This document shows positions 16,459-26,106 of a DNA stretch of 64,000 nt, one piece after another. Position 1 is the stretch's first letter, and each line of letters begins with the position of its first letter. The DNA comes from Bythopirellula goksoeyrii. GTDB lineage: Bacteria; Planctomycetota; Planctomycetia; Pirellulales; Lacipirellulaceae. The stretch covers positions 5,653,257-5,717,256 of the forward strand of contig NZ_CP042913.1 in NCBI RefSeq assembly GCF_008065115.1, read 5' to 3'. Both the position numbers and the translations under genes were made by a program. The notes below the pieces were generated by a model, which saw nothing but the letters and a program-made list of their open reading frames with translations, did not search any database and was not told the origin of the DNA.

Positions 16459-17733
16459 ATGAACGGGGTATTGAGAGTCACTTTAGCCGGGGTGCTTCAA
16501 GCCGCGATTGTAATCGTAGCAAATGCGGAGGATTGGCCGCAGTGGCAGGGGGCCATTCGCGATGGCAAATCGAACGAGATGGGACTGCTCACCTCGTGGG
16601 ACGAGGGGGGACCTCCACGTCAATGGCTCTATCAAGACTGCGGGTACGGTTTCGGGGGCCCAGCAATTGTCGGCGATCGCCTCTATATCATGGGCACGCG
16701 TCATGGTGAAGAATTCTTGTTTTGCTTAGACACCGAAACTGGAAGTGAGCTATTCAAAACAAAGATCGGGGCATTGTACGAGAACGACTGGGGCGATGGT
16801 CCTAGAGGTACACCAACAGTCGTCGACGGCAAAATCTACGCGCTTGCCGCCAGGGGAAACCTGGCGTGCGTAAACGCCAGCACCGGCGAGGAAATATGGT
16901 CGACCTCGCTACTAGATATTGGCGGCAAGATCCCTGAGTGGGGATATGCCGAATCACCCTTGGTGCTAGAGGACCGAGTACTCTGTACTCCGGGCGGATC
17001 TGATGGAGCGATCGTCGCGCTCGACCGTGCAAATGGGCAGGTCATTTGGAGGTGCGAAGACCTCTCTGAAGAAGCACACTACTCTTCGCTAGTCCTGGCG
17101 GAGGATGGCGGGCGTCGTATCGCGGTTCAGCTCTTGGCTTCGCAGTTAGTGGGTGTTGACCCTGAGCATGGCGAGCTGCTTTGGAGCCTGCCTTGGGGCG
17201 GTACGGTGGCTGTCGTCCCTACGCCAACTGTCAGAGGCAAGGAAGTCTATGCGTCTTCTGGATATGGAGCGGGCTGTATGCTAATCCGCCTCAATGGCTC
17301 CGCCGAGCCGGAGGTAATTTTCTCCAACAAACTGATGAGCAATCACCACGGTGGAATTATTCGGTTGGACGATTACGTCTACGGGTACGCCGATGGCAAG
17401 GGATGGCTATGTCAGTCCTGCGCCAATGGCAAGCGGGTATGGCGTGAGCGAGAAGCCTTCGGTAAGGGGGCCATCAGTTATGCCGACGGACATTTCTATT
17501 GTCTCAGCGAAGATGACGGTGAGGTCGCCTTGGTTGAACCATCGCCCGACGGGTGGGAAGAACGCGGGCGTTTTCGCCTTTCGCCACAGACCGAGCTGCG
17601 TAAGCCAGAAGGCAAGATCTGGACCCACCCTGTAATTGCCAACGGTCGACTTTATCTCCGAGACCTGGAGTACGTCTTTTGCTACGACATACAAGACAAG
17701 ACGCGTAGTTCGATTAAGGCAGATGGACCTTAG
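16459..17733 (+). CDS. Secreted PQQ-type beta-propeller protein
   Basis: 424 residues beginning with a signal peptide (residues 1-23, ends VIVANAEDWPQW). The body is a run of quinoprotein-like propeller blades: DWPQWQGAIRDG, FLFCLDTETGSELFKTKI, LACVNASTGEEIWSTSL, IVALDRANGQVIWRC and LVGVDPEHGELLWSL. These WD40-like PQQ repeats occur in planctomycete secreted proteins and in BamB; the residues that bind PQQ and calcium in alcohol dehydrogenases are not evident, so catalysis is doubtful. The SD AGGAG is nine bases before ATG 16459. It follows the transporter and kinase after 306 bases and may be a separate unit. Confidence 0.82.
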   Translation: MNGVLRVTLAGVLQAAIVIVANAEDWPQWQGAIRDGKSNEMGLLTSWDEGGPPRQWLYQDCGYGFGGPAIVGDRLYIMGTRHGEEFLFCLDTETGSELFKTKIGALYENDWGDGPRGTPTVVDGKIYALAARGNLACVNASTGEEIWSTSLLDIGGKIPEWGYAESPLVLEDRVLCTPGGSDGAIVALDRANGQVIWRCEDLSEEAHYSSLVLAEDGGRRIAVQLLASQLVGVDPEHGELLWSLPWGGTVAVVPTPTVRGKEVYASSGYGAGCMLIRLNGSAEPEVIFSNKLMSNHHGGIIRLDDYVYGYADGKGWLCQSCANGKRVWREREAFGKGAISYADGHFYCLSEDDGEVALVEPSPDGWEERGRFRLSPQTELRKPEGKIWTHPVIANGRLYLRDLEYVFCYDIQDKTRSSIKADGP

Positions 17734-18415
17734 TCCCTTAAAATGAGACCAGGGCCGGAACGAGAACTCAGCCGCTTTGAAGCCTCTTGATGTGGAGAGA
17801 AAATACCAAGGAGGTTGGACCACCCGTACACGTTTCCGGTGGATCGCTAAGTACAGAGGTCTAAACGGCCTCTGCAGATAGCTGCCGTCCTAACTCGCAG
17901 CCGCGGGACACAAGCTGAGGGTTTGAAGGCGGTTGGTGCAACTTCAGCGGCTAAGGCGTTCGCCGAACTGAACGAGGTGTCATTTCGCCAAGGACACCTC
18001 TGCGCGCCTGCGGCCCGCCAAATCCGCCGAAGATGGTCCAACTGTCAGTTGTGCGATCCCATTTTTCGCTGTTTTCTTCGAGACGGAGGTGTCCACGACC
18101 GCCATCTCGAACCGCTCCCAAAATCAGATTGGTTTGAGCTTCCCAGATTTGGGAGTATGATTTCCGCCGTAAGTCCTTTTTGCTGTTCTAGTTGACGTGG
18201 TTGGCTATGACGGATTCTGTACGTTTGTTTAATTGCACCCGATTCTCAGCGCGGTCGCCCACAACAACTGGTGCAGCGATCAACTCATCAACCGGGCGGT
18301 GCGATTTGCCCGCCGCGCATGCCAAGGGAAAAGTAAGCTGACAATTATTTCGCCTTCCTGTATCTCTCATTCGCGTGGTTCACGCTCAGTTTTGCGCACG
18401 TTCTGGGATAGGCTC
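17734..18415. other. Gene-free region between convergent units
   Basis: About 680 bases separate the propeller gene (plus) from the GH32 gene (minus). Short open frames on both strands lack starts and motifs. I see no tRNA, strong hairpin or copy of the window's repeats here. Confidence 0.4.
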
Positions 18416-20131
18416 CTATTTCCAAATGGAATTAAGTTCCCGTAACTCTATTGATGTGGCCGTAGCAGCACCACCGCGTGCGAAGGCCGCAATACTCCTG
18501 TTGGCATCATCAGCGCGTAATTTACATGGCATGTAGATCTGTCCGCCGTTCGCAAAAATCTCTATCGATGTGCGATCCACGATACACCGCAGGCGAATGC
18601 TCCCATCTTTTGCCTTGAGGGGGGCTCTTGATTCACCAAAAACCAGTTCCTCATCTTCGACGTTGTAGATAATTTCTTCACCTCGAATACTCAATCCAAT
18701 TTCTTCCGCATCACCGATGTCGAGAACCGCTTCGATGTCGAAGAGTTCACCTTCAATGCCGGGTGCCGGGACACTTTGGTCTGCAGGGATAGGGACATCT
18801 GTCCACTCATGCTCATTTGCATACAGCTTCTCGATTTCCTTCACAGGATTCGCAAACATGCGAAGACCTTCATCCGTAGTATGCAGCGTCAATACTACGG
18901 GAAAACCGATCATCTGGTTGAATGGCATGCCTGGTGAGTCGTTCGTTCCCCATGTCATTTGAATGCGTCGGCCATCTTCCTTGGGAATATCACTGAATGT
19001 CTGAGAAGCGTAGAAGCAGTCGCCATAATTGAACTTAATCTCTCCGCCTTCTGGTTTGTAATGACTTCCATCGAAATCACCGATGAAGTAATCTCCTGCA
19101 CCCCCATAAAGGATCCATTTCTTGTTGTCTTCATCGCCATCCACTGCCAATTGGAACAATTCCGGGCACTCATGAAAGGACTTGAGTACACTCTGAAGCT
19201 CCCATCGCTTCAAGTCTGGAGAACGGAAGAACGCCATGCGATTGTCGCTCAAGAAAAGGACAATTACCCATTCTTTTGTTTCTTCCCACCAGATGACCTT
19301 CGGATCGCGATTGCCTTCATTGATGTGGCCCTGTACCGGTTGATCGTGCTTTGTCCACGTGCGACCACGGTCGTTACTATAAGCGACGCCCTGCGTAAAA
19401 GGCTTCCCTTCGGACCACGGACTTGCGTCACCGGCATTGGTGTAAATGGTAATCAATGGCGGTTCATCACCTGTTTGGAAACCGGTCGTGTTGTTCCAAT
19501 CGACAACGCCTGAGCCTGAGAACATGGTTCCATACTCATCAAGTTGGAGGGCATCACCAATTTCCTCCCAATGGACCAAGTCGGTGCTGACAGCATGGCC
19601 CCACGTCATATTGCCCCAATCCCAACCGTATGGATTGTGCTGGTAAAACAAATGATATTCTCCACCGTAGTACATCATGCCGTTAGGATCATTGTTCCAG
19701 CCTCGTTTGGAACTGAAGTGAAGCTGCGGGCGCAATTTCTCTTGGTAGACTTCATCCTCCCCGGGATAAGTACTGTCCACACGAATGGCAAAAAAGCTGT
19801 CCAACTGCTCGGCAGTGAGTCGTTCCGCTCTTAGTGTAGCCCTTTTACCTGCGAATTCTTTTGTCTCGATAAATGCCCACCAATCTGTCTTGTCTCTGGC
19901 AAGGTTAATCACCAGTTCGCGTACCTTCTTACCGTCAACCACCAGTGAAAGGATTTTATCCGGAGCTTCATTCTCAACGGGCAGTAGGATGTACTTTTCA
20001 TCTAGCACTACTTCCCGTTCGATTCCCTCATGGACATCTTCCTGAGCGAAGACCGGCGCTGTTAGAGAGAGCATTGCAGCCAGACCTGCGGCCACGAATC
20101 CTGCCCGCATTACTTCGTGTTTTTTCTTCAT
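18416..20131 (-). CDS. Secreted GH32 fructan hydrolase (copy 1, class I)
   Basis: 571 residues from the ATG at 20131. Signal peptide about residues 1-29 (GLAAMLSLTAPVFAQED). Residues 35-128 are an N-terminal beta-domain (EREVVLDEKYILLPVENEAP to TYPGEDEVY) also found alone at 47764, similar to the accessory domain in front of many Bacteroidetes GH32 enzymes. The five-bladed propeller follows with all catalytic motifs: NNDPNG (nucleophile near 148), NRDPK (stabiliser near 276) and HECPELF (acid/base near 321). A GH32C beta-sandwich ends in IELRELNSIWK. Expected activity is exo-hydrolysis of levan, inulin or sucrose-type linkages. It lies last in a minus-strand run of CAZyme genes. Confidence 0.92.
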   Translation of the reverse strand: MKKKHEVMRAGFVAAGLAAMLSLTAPVFAQEDVHEGIEREVVLDEKYILLPVENEAPDKILSLVVDGKKVRELVINLARDKTDWWAFIETKEFAGKRATLRAERLTAEQLDSFFAIRVDSTYPGEDEVYQEKLRPQLHFSSKRGWNNDPNGMMYYGGEYHLFYQHNPYGWDWGNMTWGHAVSTDLVHWEEIGDALQLDEYGTMFSGSGVVDWNNTTGFQTGDEPPLITIYTNAGDASPWSEGKPFTQGVAYSNDRGRTWTKHDQPVQGHINEGNRDPKVIWWEETKEWVIVLFLSDNRMAFFRSPDLKRWELQSVLKSFHECPELFQLAVDGDEDNKKWILYGGAGDYFIGDFDGSHYKPEGGEIKFNYGDCFYASQTFSDIPKEDGRRIQMTWGTNDSPGMPFNQMIGFPVVLTLHTTDEGLRMFANPVKEIEKLYANEHEWTDVPIPADQSVPAPGIEGELFDIEAVLDIGDAEEIGLSIRGEEIIYNVEDEELVFGESRAPLKAKDGSIRLRCIVDRTSIEIFANGGQIYMPCKLRADDANRSIAAFARGGAATATSIELRELNSIWK

Positions 20132-20242
20132 TCTCTTCTTCTCCTTCATCTTGCTCTGACCAGCCACTGTACTCTTCTTATGGCTCAATATTTCCATCCG
20201 GCTTCGGAAGGCTGTCCCAGTTCTACGCTGTGTGCCCCCTGC

Positions 20243-21799
20243 CTAGGGTTCGAGATAGACGCGAGTGTAGGGGCTGGAAAGATAAGTGTTGAAACTCCGT
20301 GATTTGTATTTGACTACCCTTCCGTGATTGCTGAAGAAATCTATGTGAGATGCAGCGTGCTTGTCGATCTTGATTTCTGCTGTCCATGCTTCTTGCTCTG
20401 CATCGAACTTCATGTCACTCCAGTGGTCTTCTCCGATTCGTTGCCATAGAAAAGCTGCACTGGCTTCGGAGCCCCGGTCGTAGATCCACCATATCCTGCC
20501 GCTCTCCGCTTTTGGACCGTCCTCGAAACGCACGGTTACTAGAAGTTTGTCGTCGGAAATCTCATGGCTTATTGAAGGTGGTTCCAACATGGGTTCTAAG
20601 TCATCGAAGAAATGCCCGAGTATGAATGCCGGTAAATTATCATTCTCTTGAGCTGCATGATGTAGTTCCTGCCCGTGTCCGCCGTTTGGCTGATAATACG
20701 TGGGGATTCTTGGGAAGTTTTGCGCCGCCTGCAGAATGCTATATGAATTGAAATCGTGGGTTGTAGGATCAAAAAGCATCTCCACGCCTCTTTCCCTTAG
20801 CTGATCCATGTTTCTTGTTACGAAGATATAGTCTGCCATTTCCAGTGCGAGTTTACGGATGTCATCCCAACTGTGCCCGGCTTCCAGGGCCTCGTAGTTG
20901 TAATTGGACCCAAAGGTTCCACCAATGAATCCCGTGTAGAATTCTTTTTCGCGCTCGAGACGAATCTCGCCCTTTTCCACCTTTTCAAAGAAGCGTTTAT
21001 TGTCCGCTTCCAATGCGTCCCATGCCTTTCTATCGCATAGGCGTATTGGTGAATCAGAGATTGTTCCGACCTCTGAGTAAAGTGCTGTGATTCGTTCATC
21101 ACTGATGAGTGAGACCGTTGGCGAGGAGCCATGCTTAGATCCGCCCGATGCAGCAACCTTGCCCTTTTCGAAATGGTCTTTCTCAGCATAGGCCGCAGTA
21201 ACTGCACGCATGATCGTTGCGGGCCATCCCCAGTATTGGACGGCATAATGAGGATTGAGTGTCTCAATAAAGCGCCTGGATAATCCTTCACGAAAGTCCC
21301 GCGGTTCACCGCCGATGGTTGTCTGGACCAAGCCAACGCCGCCGGCAATAAGAGCAGCGTCTAAACTGCTGATGCGAGCATCGTTTTTCAATACCTCAGG
21401 TTCTTCATAGTCGGTAGTCAGATGGAATCCCTTCGCTTTGCAATCTACTGGCACAACCATACGAAGAGGCACACGGTATTCCTGCCCCTCCCAGGCTTCA
21501 CCGACACGAATAGTGACACATTTCTGGCGTGTCGGCGGATTGCCTTCAACGACATGCCAGTCTTTGATGACCTCGACTGCGAGTGTGCTCGCGTCGCGGA
21601 TTTCATCCATGTCGAAAAGTGTGGTCTCCGCAAAACATGGCATGCACGATGCGCCCACAAAAAACACAACTATTGACCTCAGCGCAGCCAATGGGCCTAG
21701 GGCGCCCAGCGGAAGCCCGGTATTTAGCGAGTAAAACGCTAGCAACGGGTTCTTTCGCTGCGCAGTCATCAATAAAAAATACATAAAGCTGAATTTCAT
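20243..21799 (-). CDS. Secreted alpha/beta-hydrolase, PhoPQ-activated pathogenicity-related-like
   Basis: 518 residues from the ATG at 21799, fixed by a strong AGGAGGAG upstream. A long N-terminal segment with a hydrophobic stretch (residues about 30-55) acts as signal or anchor. The motif GGSKHG in KVAASGGSKHGSSPTVS is a nucleophile-elbow variant like the GGSKRG of PhoPQ-regulated proteins. A late His (NGGHGQELHH) could complete a triad, and the C-terminal ~100 residues form a beta-sandwich-like tail (ISDDKLLVTVRFEDGPKAES). Substrate unknown; placed between two GH32 genes, it could deacylate the same glycan. Family assignment is moderate. Confidence 0.6.
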   Translation of the reverse strand: MKFSFMYFLLMTAQRKNPLLAFYSLNTGLPLGALGPLAALRSIVVFFVGASCMPCFAETTLFDMDEIRDASTLAVEVIKDWHVVEGNPPTRQKCVTIRVGEAWEGQEYRVPLRMVVPVDCKAKGFHLTTDYEEPEVLKNDARISSLDAALIAGGVGLVQTTIGGEPRDFREGLSRRFIETLNPHYAVQYWGWPATIMRAVTAAYAEKDHFEKGKVAASGGSKHGSSPTVSLISDERITALYSEVGTISDSPIRLCDRKAWDALEADNKRFFEKVEKGEIRLEREKEFYTGFIGGTFGSNYNYEALEAGHSWDDIRKLALEMADYIFVTRNMDQLRERGVEMLFDPTTHDFNSYSILQAAQNFPRIPTYYQPNGGHGQELHHAAQENDNLPAFILGHFFDDLEPMLEPPSISHEISDDKLLVTVRFEDGPKAESGRIWWIYDRGSEASAAFLWQRIGEDHWSDMKFDAEQEAWTAEIKIDKHAASHIDFFSNHGRVVKYKSRSFNTYLSSPYTRVYLEP

Positions 21800-21895
21800 G
21801 AAACTCCTCCTATTTCGGAACCGCCTGGCCCTGCAGCCCGCCTACGACGGCCTGCGTTTCCGAAACCGCGGGATAGTCGCAGGGAATCGAAGGCT

Positions 21896-22000
21896 AGTGC
21901 TTTGTCATTGGCTAGTTTTAGGGTTGGTGTCTACGCATCTAAAATTGCAGAAATAGGTTGCGTCGACGCCAACCCTAAACATGAAAGTTGTCAAAGCACT
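21896..22000. repeat. Long hairpin between two CAZyme genes
   Basis: AGTGCTTTG (21896-21904) pairs with CAAAGCACT (21992-22000). Inside it, TTTAGGGTTGGTGTCTACGC (from 21917) pairs with GCGTCGACGCCAACCCTAAA (to 21979) with two imperfect positions. The loop is about 20 nt. It lies just past the stop codon of the GH32 gene (22015, minus strand), so it may act as a terminator or transcript-stabilising structure, or be a small palindromic element. Confidence 0.7.
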
Positions 22001-22014
22001 CGGTTTGAGTTTCT

Positions 22015-23760
22015 TTATTTCCATATGGACTCAAGTTCCCGGAGCTTGATGGATCTGATTTCTGCTGCACCATCTCGTGCGAAGGCTGCTATCGTCTTGT
22101 TGTCATCATCAGCGCGTAATTTACATGGCATGTAGATCTGTCCGCCGTTCGCAAAAATCTCTACAGATGTGCGATCCACGATACACCGCAGGCGAATGCT
22201 GCCATCGCTTGCCTTGAGGGGTGCAGTTTGCTCACCGAAAACCAGTTGCTCTTCTTTGGGGTGATAGACGATTTCTTCACCACGGATACTCAACCCAAGT
22301 TCTCCCGCATCGCCGACATCGAGAACCGCTTCAATGTCGAAGAGTTCACCTTCGACGCCAGGAGCGGGGAAGCTATCGTCTGCACGGATAGCGACATTGG
22401 TCCACTCATGCTCTTTTGCATACAGCTTCTCGATTTCCTTCACAGGATTCGCAAACATGCGAAGACCCTCCTCAGTTGTGTGCAGGGTCAGCACCACGGG
22501 GAAGGTCATCATCTGATCAAAAGGCATGCCCGGAGCATGATTTAAGCCCCATCCGATTTGGATGCGACGGCCATCCTCCTTGGGAACATTGTTGAAGGTC
22601 TGAGATGCATAGAAGCAGTTGCCATAAGAGTATCGGGTCAATTTACCTTCGGGTGTGTAGTGACTTCCATCGAAATCACCGATGAAGTAATCGCCGGTCC
22701 CTCCGTAAAAAATCCATTTCTTATTGTCTTCATTGCCGTCCACGGCCAACTGGAATAATTCCGCACACTCGTTCGCCTCTCCGGTCTCCAGAATGCTTTG
22801 CAGTTCCCAGCGCTTGAGGTCTTTTGATCGGAAGAAAGCCATCTCGCCGGTATCGAGCCACAATACAATTACCCATTCCTGCGTTTCTTCCCACCAAATC
22901 ACCTTCGGATCCCGGTTGTTGCCCTTCACATGGCCCTGTACAGGATTGCCTTCGTACTTGGTCCAGGTGCGCCCACGATCGTTACTATAGGCGATAGCTT
23001 GCGTAAAGGGCTGCCCTTCAGACCATGGGCCTGCGTCGCATTCGCCGGAATAGGTAAAGATGCAAATCAAAGGAGCTTCGTCACCGGTCTGGAAACCGGT
23101 TGTGTTATTCCAGTCAACCACACCCGAACCGGAGAAGATGGTTCCGTACTCATCCAGATGTACAGCATCTCCCAACTCTTCCCAATGAAGCAGGTCTCTG
23201 CTAACCGCGTGGCCCCATGTCATATTTCCCCCGAGCGCGCTATAGGGGTTGTGCTGATAGAACAAATGATATTCACCTTTGTAAACCATCATGCCGTTCG
23301 GATCATTATTCCATCCCCGCCTTGAAGAGAAGTGCAATTGGGGGCGCAGTTTCTCGGTGTAAACTTCGTCTTCACCTGGAAACGTATTATCAACACGAAT
23401 GGCAAAGAAGCTGTCCAACTGGTCATCGGCGAGTCGCAACGCTCTGAGAGTGGCCCGCTTTCCACTGAATTCCTGCGTCTCCGTGAAAAACCAATAAGCT
23501 GGCTCACCTTGGGCAAGTCGAATCTTAAATTCGCGAACTTTCTCGCCATCCACCTCAAGTTCAAGTACTTGAGTTTCGCATTCATCTTCATTAATCTCGC
23601 TCGCTACGGGAAAAATTATGTACTTCTCATCAAGAACAAGTTCCCGCGCGACACCCTCGAGGGCATTTTCCTGCGCGAAGACCTGCAGTGTTGAAAACAT
23701 GGCCCCTGTCAATGCAATCCGAACCAATCCTAATTTCAATCCGGTGTATCTATTCTTCAT
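22015..23760 (-). CDS. Secreted GH32 fructan hydrolase (copy 2, class I)
   Basis: 581 residues; ATG 23760 follows AAGGAGAT. Signal peptide to about residue 29 (FSTLQVFAQEN). Same architecture as copy 1 and clearly a close paralogue: accessory beta-domain (residues 38-135), then a propeller with NNDPNG (Asp near 153), NRDPK (Asp near 284) and NECAELF (Glu near 331), and a GH32C domain ending IKLRELESIWK. The third motif reads ECAE instead of the usual ECP. It should hydrolyse beta-fructofuranosyl linkages outside the cytoplasm. It sits 28 bases after the GH32 gene at 23789 in the direction of transcription, so the two are probably cotranscribed. Confidence 0.92.
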   Translation of the reverse strand: MKNRYTGLKLGLVRIALTGAMFSTLQVFAQENALEGVARELVLDEKYIIFPVASEINEDECETQVLELEVDGEKVREFKIRLAQGEPAYWFFTETQEFSGKRATLRALRLADDQLDSFFAIRVDNTFPGEDEVYTEKLRPQLHFSSRRGWNNDPNGMMVYKGEYHLFYQHNPYSALGGNMTWGHAVSRDLLHWEELGDAVHLDEYGTIFSGSGVVDWNNTTGFQTGDEAPLICIFTYSGECDAGPWSEGQPFTQAIAYSNDRGRTWTKYEGNPVQGHVKGNNRDPKVIWWEETQEWVIVLWLDTGEMAFFRSKDLKRWELQSILETGEANECAELFQLAVDGNEDNKKWIFYGGTGDYFIGDFDGSHYTPEGKLTRYSYGNCFYASQTFNNVPKEDGRRIQIGWGLNHAPGMPFDQMMTFPVVLTLHTTEEGLRMFANPVKEIEKLYAKEHEWTNVAIRADDSFPAPGVEGELFDIEAVLDVGDAGELGLSIRGEEIVYHPKEEQLVFGEQTAPLKASDGSIRLRCIVDRTSVEIFANGGQIYMPCKLRADDDNKTIAAFARDGAAEIRSIKLRELESIWK

Positions 23761-23788
23761 GTCCTATATCTCCTTAGTGCAAAGGCCT

Positions 23789-25990
23789 TCAACGATCCTG
23801 GCGGGTAATAGCACGCTTACCGACCGGCGGTTCTTTCACCGTCCCTTCCGCCGCGGCAGCAGCGGTGTCGTAGACCGACCGCATCTTCCAGCCCCTGACC
23901 GAGGCCTTGGCGTCTGCACCATCTGCGAAGACTTCGACGCCGAGGCGTTTGTAACCGTCCTCCATGCCGGTGGTAACAGCCTGGCGGCTGTTCGCAAAAA
24001 CATCGACCATACCCTTGTCGAGGTAGACCGTCAGTTCGAGCGATTCGCCGTCCTCCAGTTCGAAGGGCGCCTTTACCTCACCCACGACGAGCTTTTTCTC
24101 GTCGGCGAGGTATCCGATGCGCATGGGGTCTCCGTCGTCGCCACAGAAGACGTTGAGGCCGAAGGCCTCCGCATCCGTAGGCTCGAAGACCGCACTGATT
24201 TCGGTTGCCGGGCCCGCAATCCTCTCGAGCTGCTTCCGCTGGCCCGCGGCAACCGAGACAGCGCCTTCGTCGGCTTCGTCATAGCGCAAACCCTGCAGTT
24301 CCTGAAGGGGTTTCTGCAGCAGCTTGCCGTCGACGAGGCTTATTTCACGCGGAAGCGACTGGCGGCCGCTGAAGTCCTCCCACATGCCGTCCGTCATCCA
24401 GGCCCACATGACGCGGCGCCCATCGGGAGTTAGCAACGATTCCGGCGCGAAGAAATCGGCATCGCGCCAGTTCATCAGGTGATGCTCCGTGGGCAGGTAC
24501 TTTTCGTCCTTGAAATCGCCGAGGAAGTAGCGGCAGCCCAGGCGGTGGCTGATGCAGAGCAGCATCCACTTGTCGCCGATCTTGACCATGTTGGCGCAGG
24601 AAACGTCTTCGTCGGGATCGAGGCCTAAGTCTTCCCAGGGTGTATCATCGTGGAAGAGCTTGCCCATGAACTCCCAATTCTTCAAGTCGCCGGACTTCAT
24701 CAGTTGCGGCGGCCCCCCACCCGAGATGGCGTAATAGGTGTCGTTGTTGAGCCAGCAATCAGGGTCCCAGTTGTTGCTGTCGGCCTCTTTGCCATCGGGC
24801 CCCATCGGGATGACGGGAATCGCCTCACTCCACGAATTGAGCGTGTCGTCGAGGGCGATCTGCACCACGTTCCGCTCCCGTCCTTCGCCGTGGTAGATGA
24901 TCGCTGGCTTGCCTTCCTTGGTAAGAAAAGCCGTGCCGCTGAACATCCCGTAGCCGCCGTTCACGGGCGGTGCGAGGGTGGTTTCGTGCCATTTCCAGTT
25001 CACCATGTCCTTGCTCGAGAGGTGAGCGAAGCAGCATCCGACGCTGTTTCTGTAGATGTAGTGAAAGTGATAGCGACCCTTGTAGTAGATGGCCGCATTT
25101 GGATCGCCCGGATCGGCAGCGCTGGGGCCAGGGTGAAAAATGTGGTAGGTCATCCAGTGCTCGGGTATCACCTCCGGCATGGCCGGCGTTTCGCCCGTCC
25201 ATGCCGAGTACTCTGCCAATTCCCGCCAGCCATCCCCATCGAAGTCCAACGCCTCCTCCTTCTCCGCGGCAATGGCGGCCCCGCCCGCACCGAGCCACAG
25301 GCGGCCATCCTCCAACCAGGCTTTCTCCCTCAGTTCCGTGAAGACGAGGCGCCCGGTACTATCCTTCATCTCGTCGCCTTCGAAGTCGAACCATGCCCAT
25401 GGCTTGATGTCCGATGCCTTATTGGGCTTCAGCGTCTTGAGCTGGTCCGGGGTCAGCGCCTGCGCATAGATACGGGCGTCTTCGATGGCCCCGACAATGG
25501 CTCCCCCACCTCCGATGTGCCTGCGGCCGAAGACAACGATCTGACCGTCCTCCTCGAAGAGGTCAAGCAGCTCGGCGTTGTAGGAGGTCAACTCCTCACC
25601 ATTGCGGTAGATGGCGACCTTGCCGCCGCCGTATACGACGGCCATCTGGATCAGGGCGTCTGCACCAATCTCCTCGGTGGGGTAGTCCTGCTCCTCGTGG
25701 GTTCGCGTGAAATTTTCGCTGCCGGCCATCCATTTCCCGTCCTGGATCTCGCCGAAGACAATGGCGTCGAATTGCGTGCCACGTTGCAGTGTCAGCGCGC
25801 TGCCTGCACGGTATTCACTCTCATTGAGCATCACCCAGGAGACAAGGGTCTTCTCCCCTGGTTCAGCGGCGGTAGCACAGAATGGGCCGCCGCACAGAAG
25901 GAGGCCTACCAGAAGAGCCGAGAGTAAGGTTCTATGCTGAGTTGTTTTCACTTTTGCTGACGGTAAACATTCTGCGTGCTTTTTACACAT
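23789..25990 (-). CDS. Secreted GH32 enzyme with N-terminal LamG-like domain (class II)
   Basis: 733 residues. The signal peptide (residues about 18-42) is nearly identical to that of the GH51 enzyme at 61688. Residues about 45-215 look like a concanavalin-type LamG domain (VSWVMLNESEY, AIYRNGEELTSYNAELLDLF, GAIEDARIYAQALTPDQLK), which could bind glycan. The propeller uses the divergent motif set GDPNAAIYYKGRYHFHY, NWDPDCW and EDVSCANM instead of NDPNG, RDP and ECP. The nucleophile and stabiliser Asp are kept, while the acid/base is likely the Glu or Asp of EDVSC. The tail after KMRSVYD is Ala/basic-rich. Substrate is presumably a fructan or related furanoside. Confidence 0.85.
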   Translation of the reverse strand: MCKKHAECLPSAKVKTTQHRTLLSALLVGLLLCGGPFCATAAEPGEKTLVSWVMLNESEYRAGSALTLQRGTQFDAIVFGEIQDGKWMAGSENFTRTHEEQDYPTEEIGADALIQMAVVYGGGKVAIYRNGEELTSYNAELLDLFEEDGQIVVFGRRHIGGGGAIVGAIEDARIYAQALTPDQLKTLKPNKASDIKPWAWFDFEGDEMKDSTGRLVFTELREKAWLEDGRLWLGAGGAAIAAEKEEALDFDGDGWRELAEYSAWTGETPAMPEVIPEHWMTYHIFHPGPSAADPGDPNAAIYYKGRYHFHYIYRNSVGCCFAHLSSKDMVNWKWHETTLAPPVNGGYGMFSGTAFLTKEGKPAIIYHGEGRERNVVQIALDDTLNSWSEAIPVIPMGPDGKEADSNNWDPDCWLNNDTYYAISGGGPPQLMKSGDLKNWEFMGKLFHDDTPWEDLGLDPDEDVSCANMVKIGDKWMLLCISHRLGCRYFLGDFKDEKYLPTEHHLMNWRDADFFAPESLLTPDGRRVMWAWMTDGMWEDFSGRQSLPREISLVDGKLLQKPLQELQGLRYDEADEGAVSVAAGQRKQLERIAGPATEISAVFEPTDAEAFGLNVFCGDDGDPMRIGYLADEKKLVVGEVKAPFELEDGESLELTVYLDKGMVDVFANSRQAVTTGMEDGYKRLGVEVFADGADAKASVRGWKMRSVYDTAAAAAEGTVKEPPVGKRAITRQDR

Positions 25991-26034
25991 CTTCTTTCAC
26001 ACCTAGGCTGACTTTTCTTAATTAATCCAGCACC

Positions 26035-26088
26035 TTAATTCCAAATAGAATAAAGTTCCCGAGAGATAATTCCATTGATAGATCGCAA
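26035..26088 (-). pseudogene. Relic of a class I GH32 C-terminus
   Basis: On the minus strand these 18 codons read LRSINGIISRELYSIWN then stop, matching the conserved GH32 tail IRSIKLRELESIWK of copy 2 and SLKARELKSIWD of the gene at 52794. Nothing of the catalytic domain remains. A similar decayed stretch precedes the GH51 gene (about 61628), so the relic travels with the leader described there. Confidence 0.6.
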
Positions 26089-26106
26089 CTGACGAGTGAC
26101 TAACCA

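Noticed and set aside
17923-18195. 90-codon plus-strand frame before the GH32 cluster
   Set aside because: Cysteine- and arginine-rich with no start signal or motif; treated as non-coding.
24650-25927. 425-codon open frame on the plus strand
   Set aside because: It lies antisense to the GH32 gene at 23789, has no start signal or recognisable domain, and is explained by the codon bias of the real gene.
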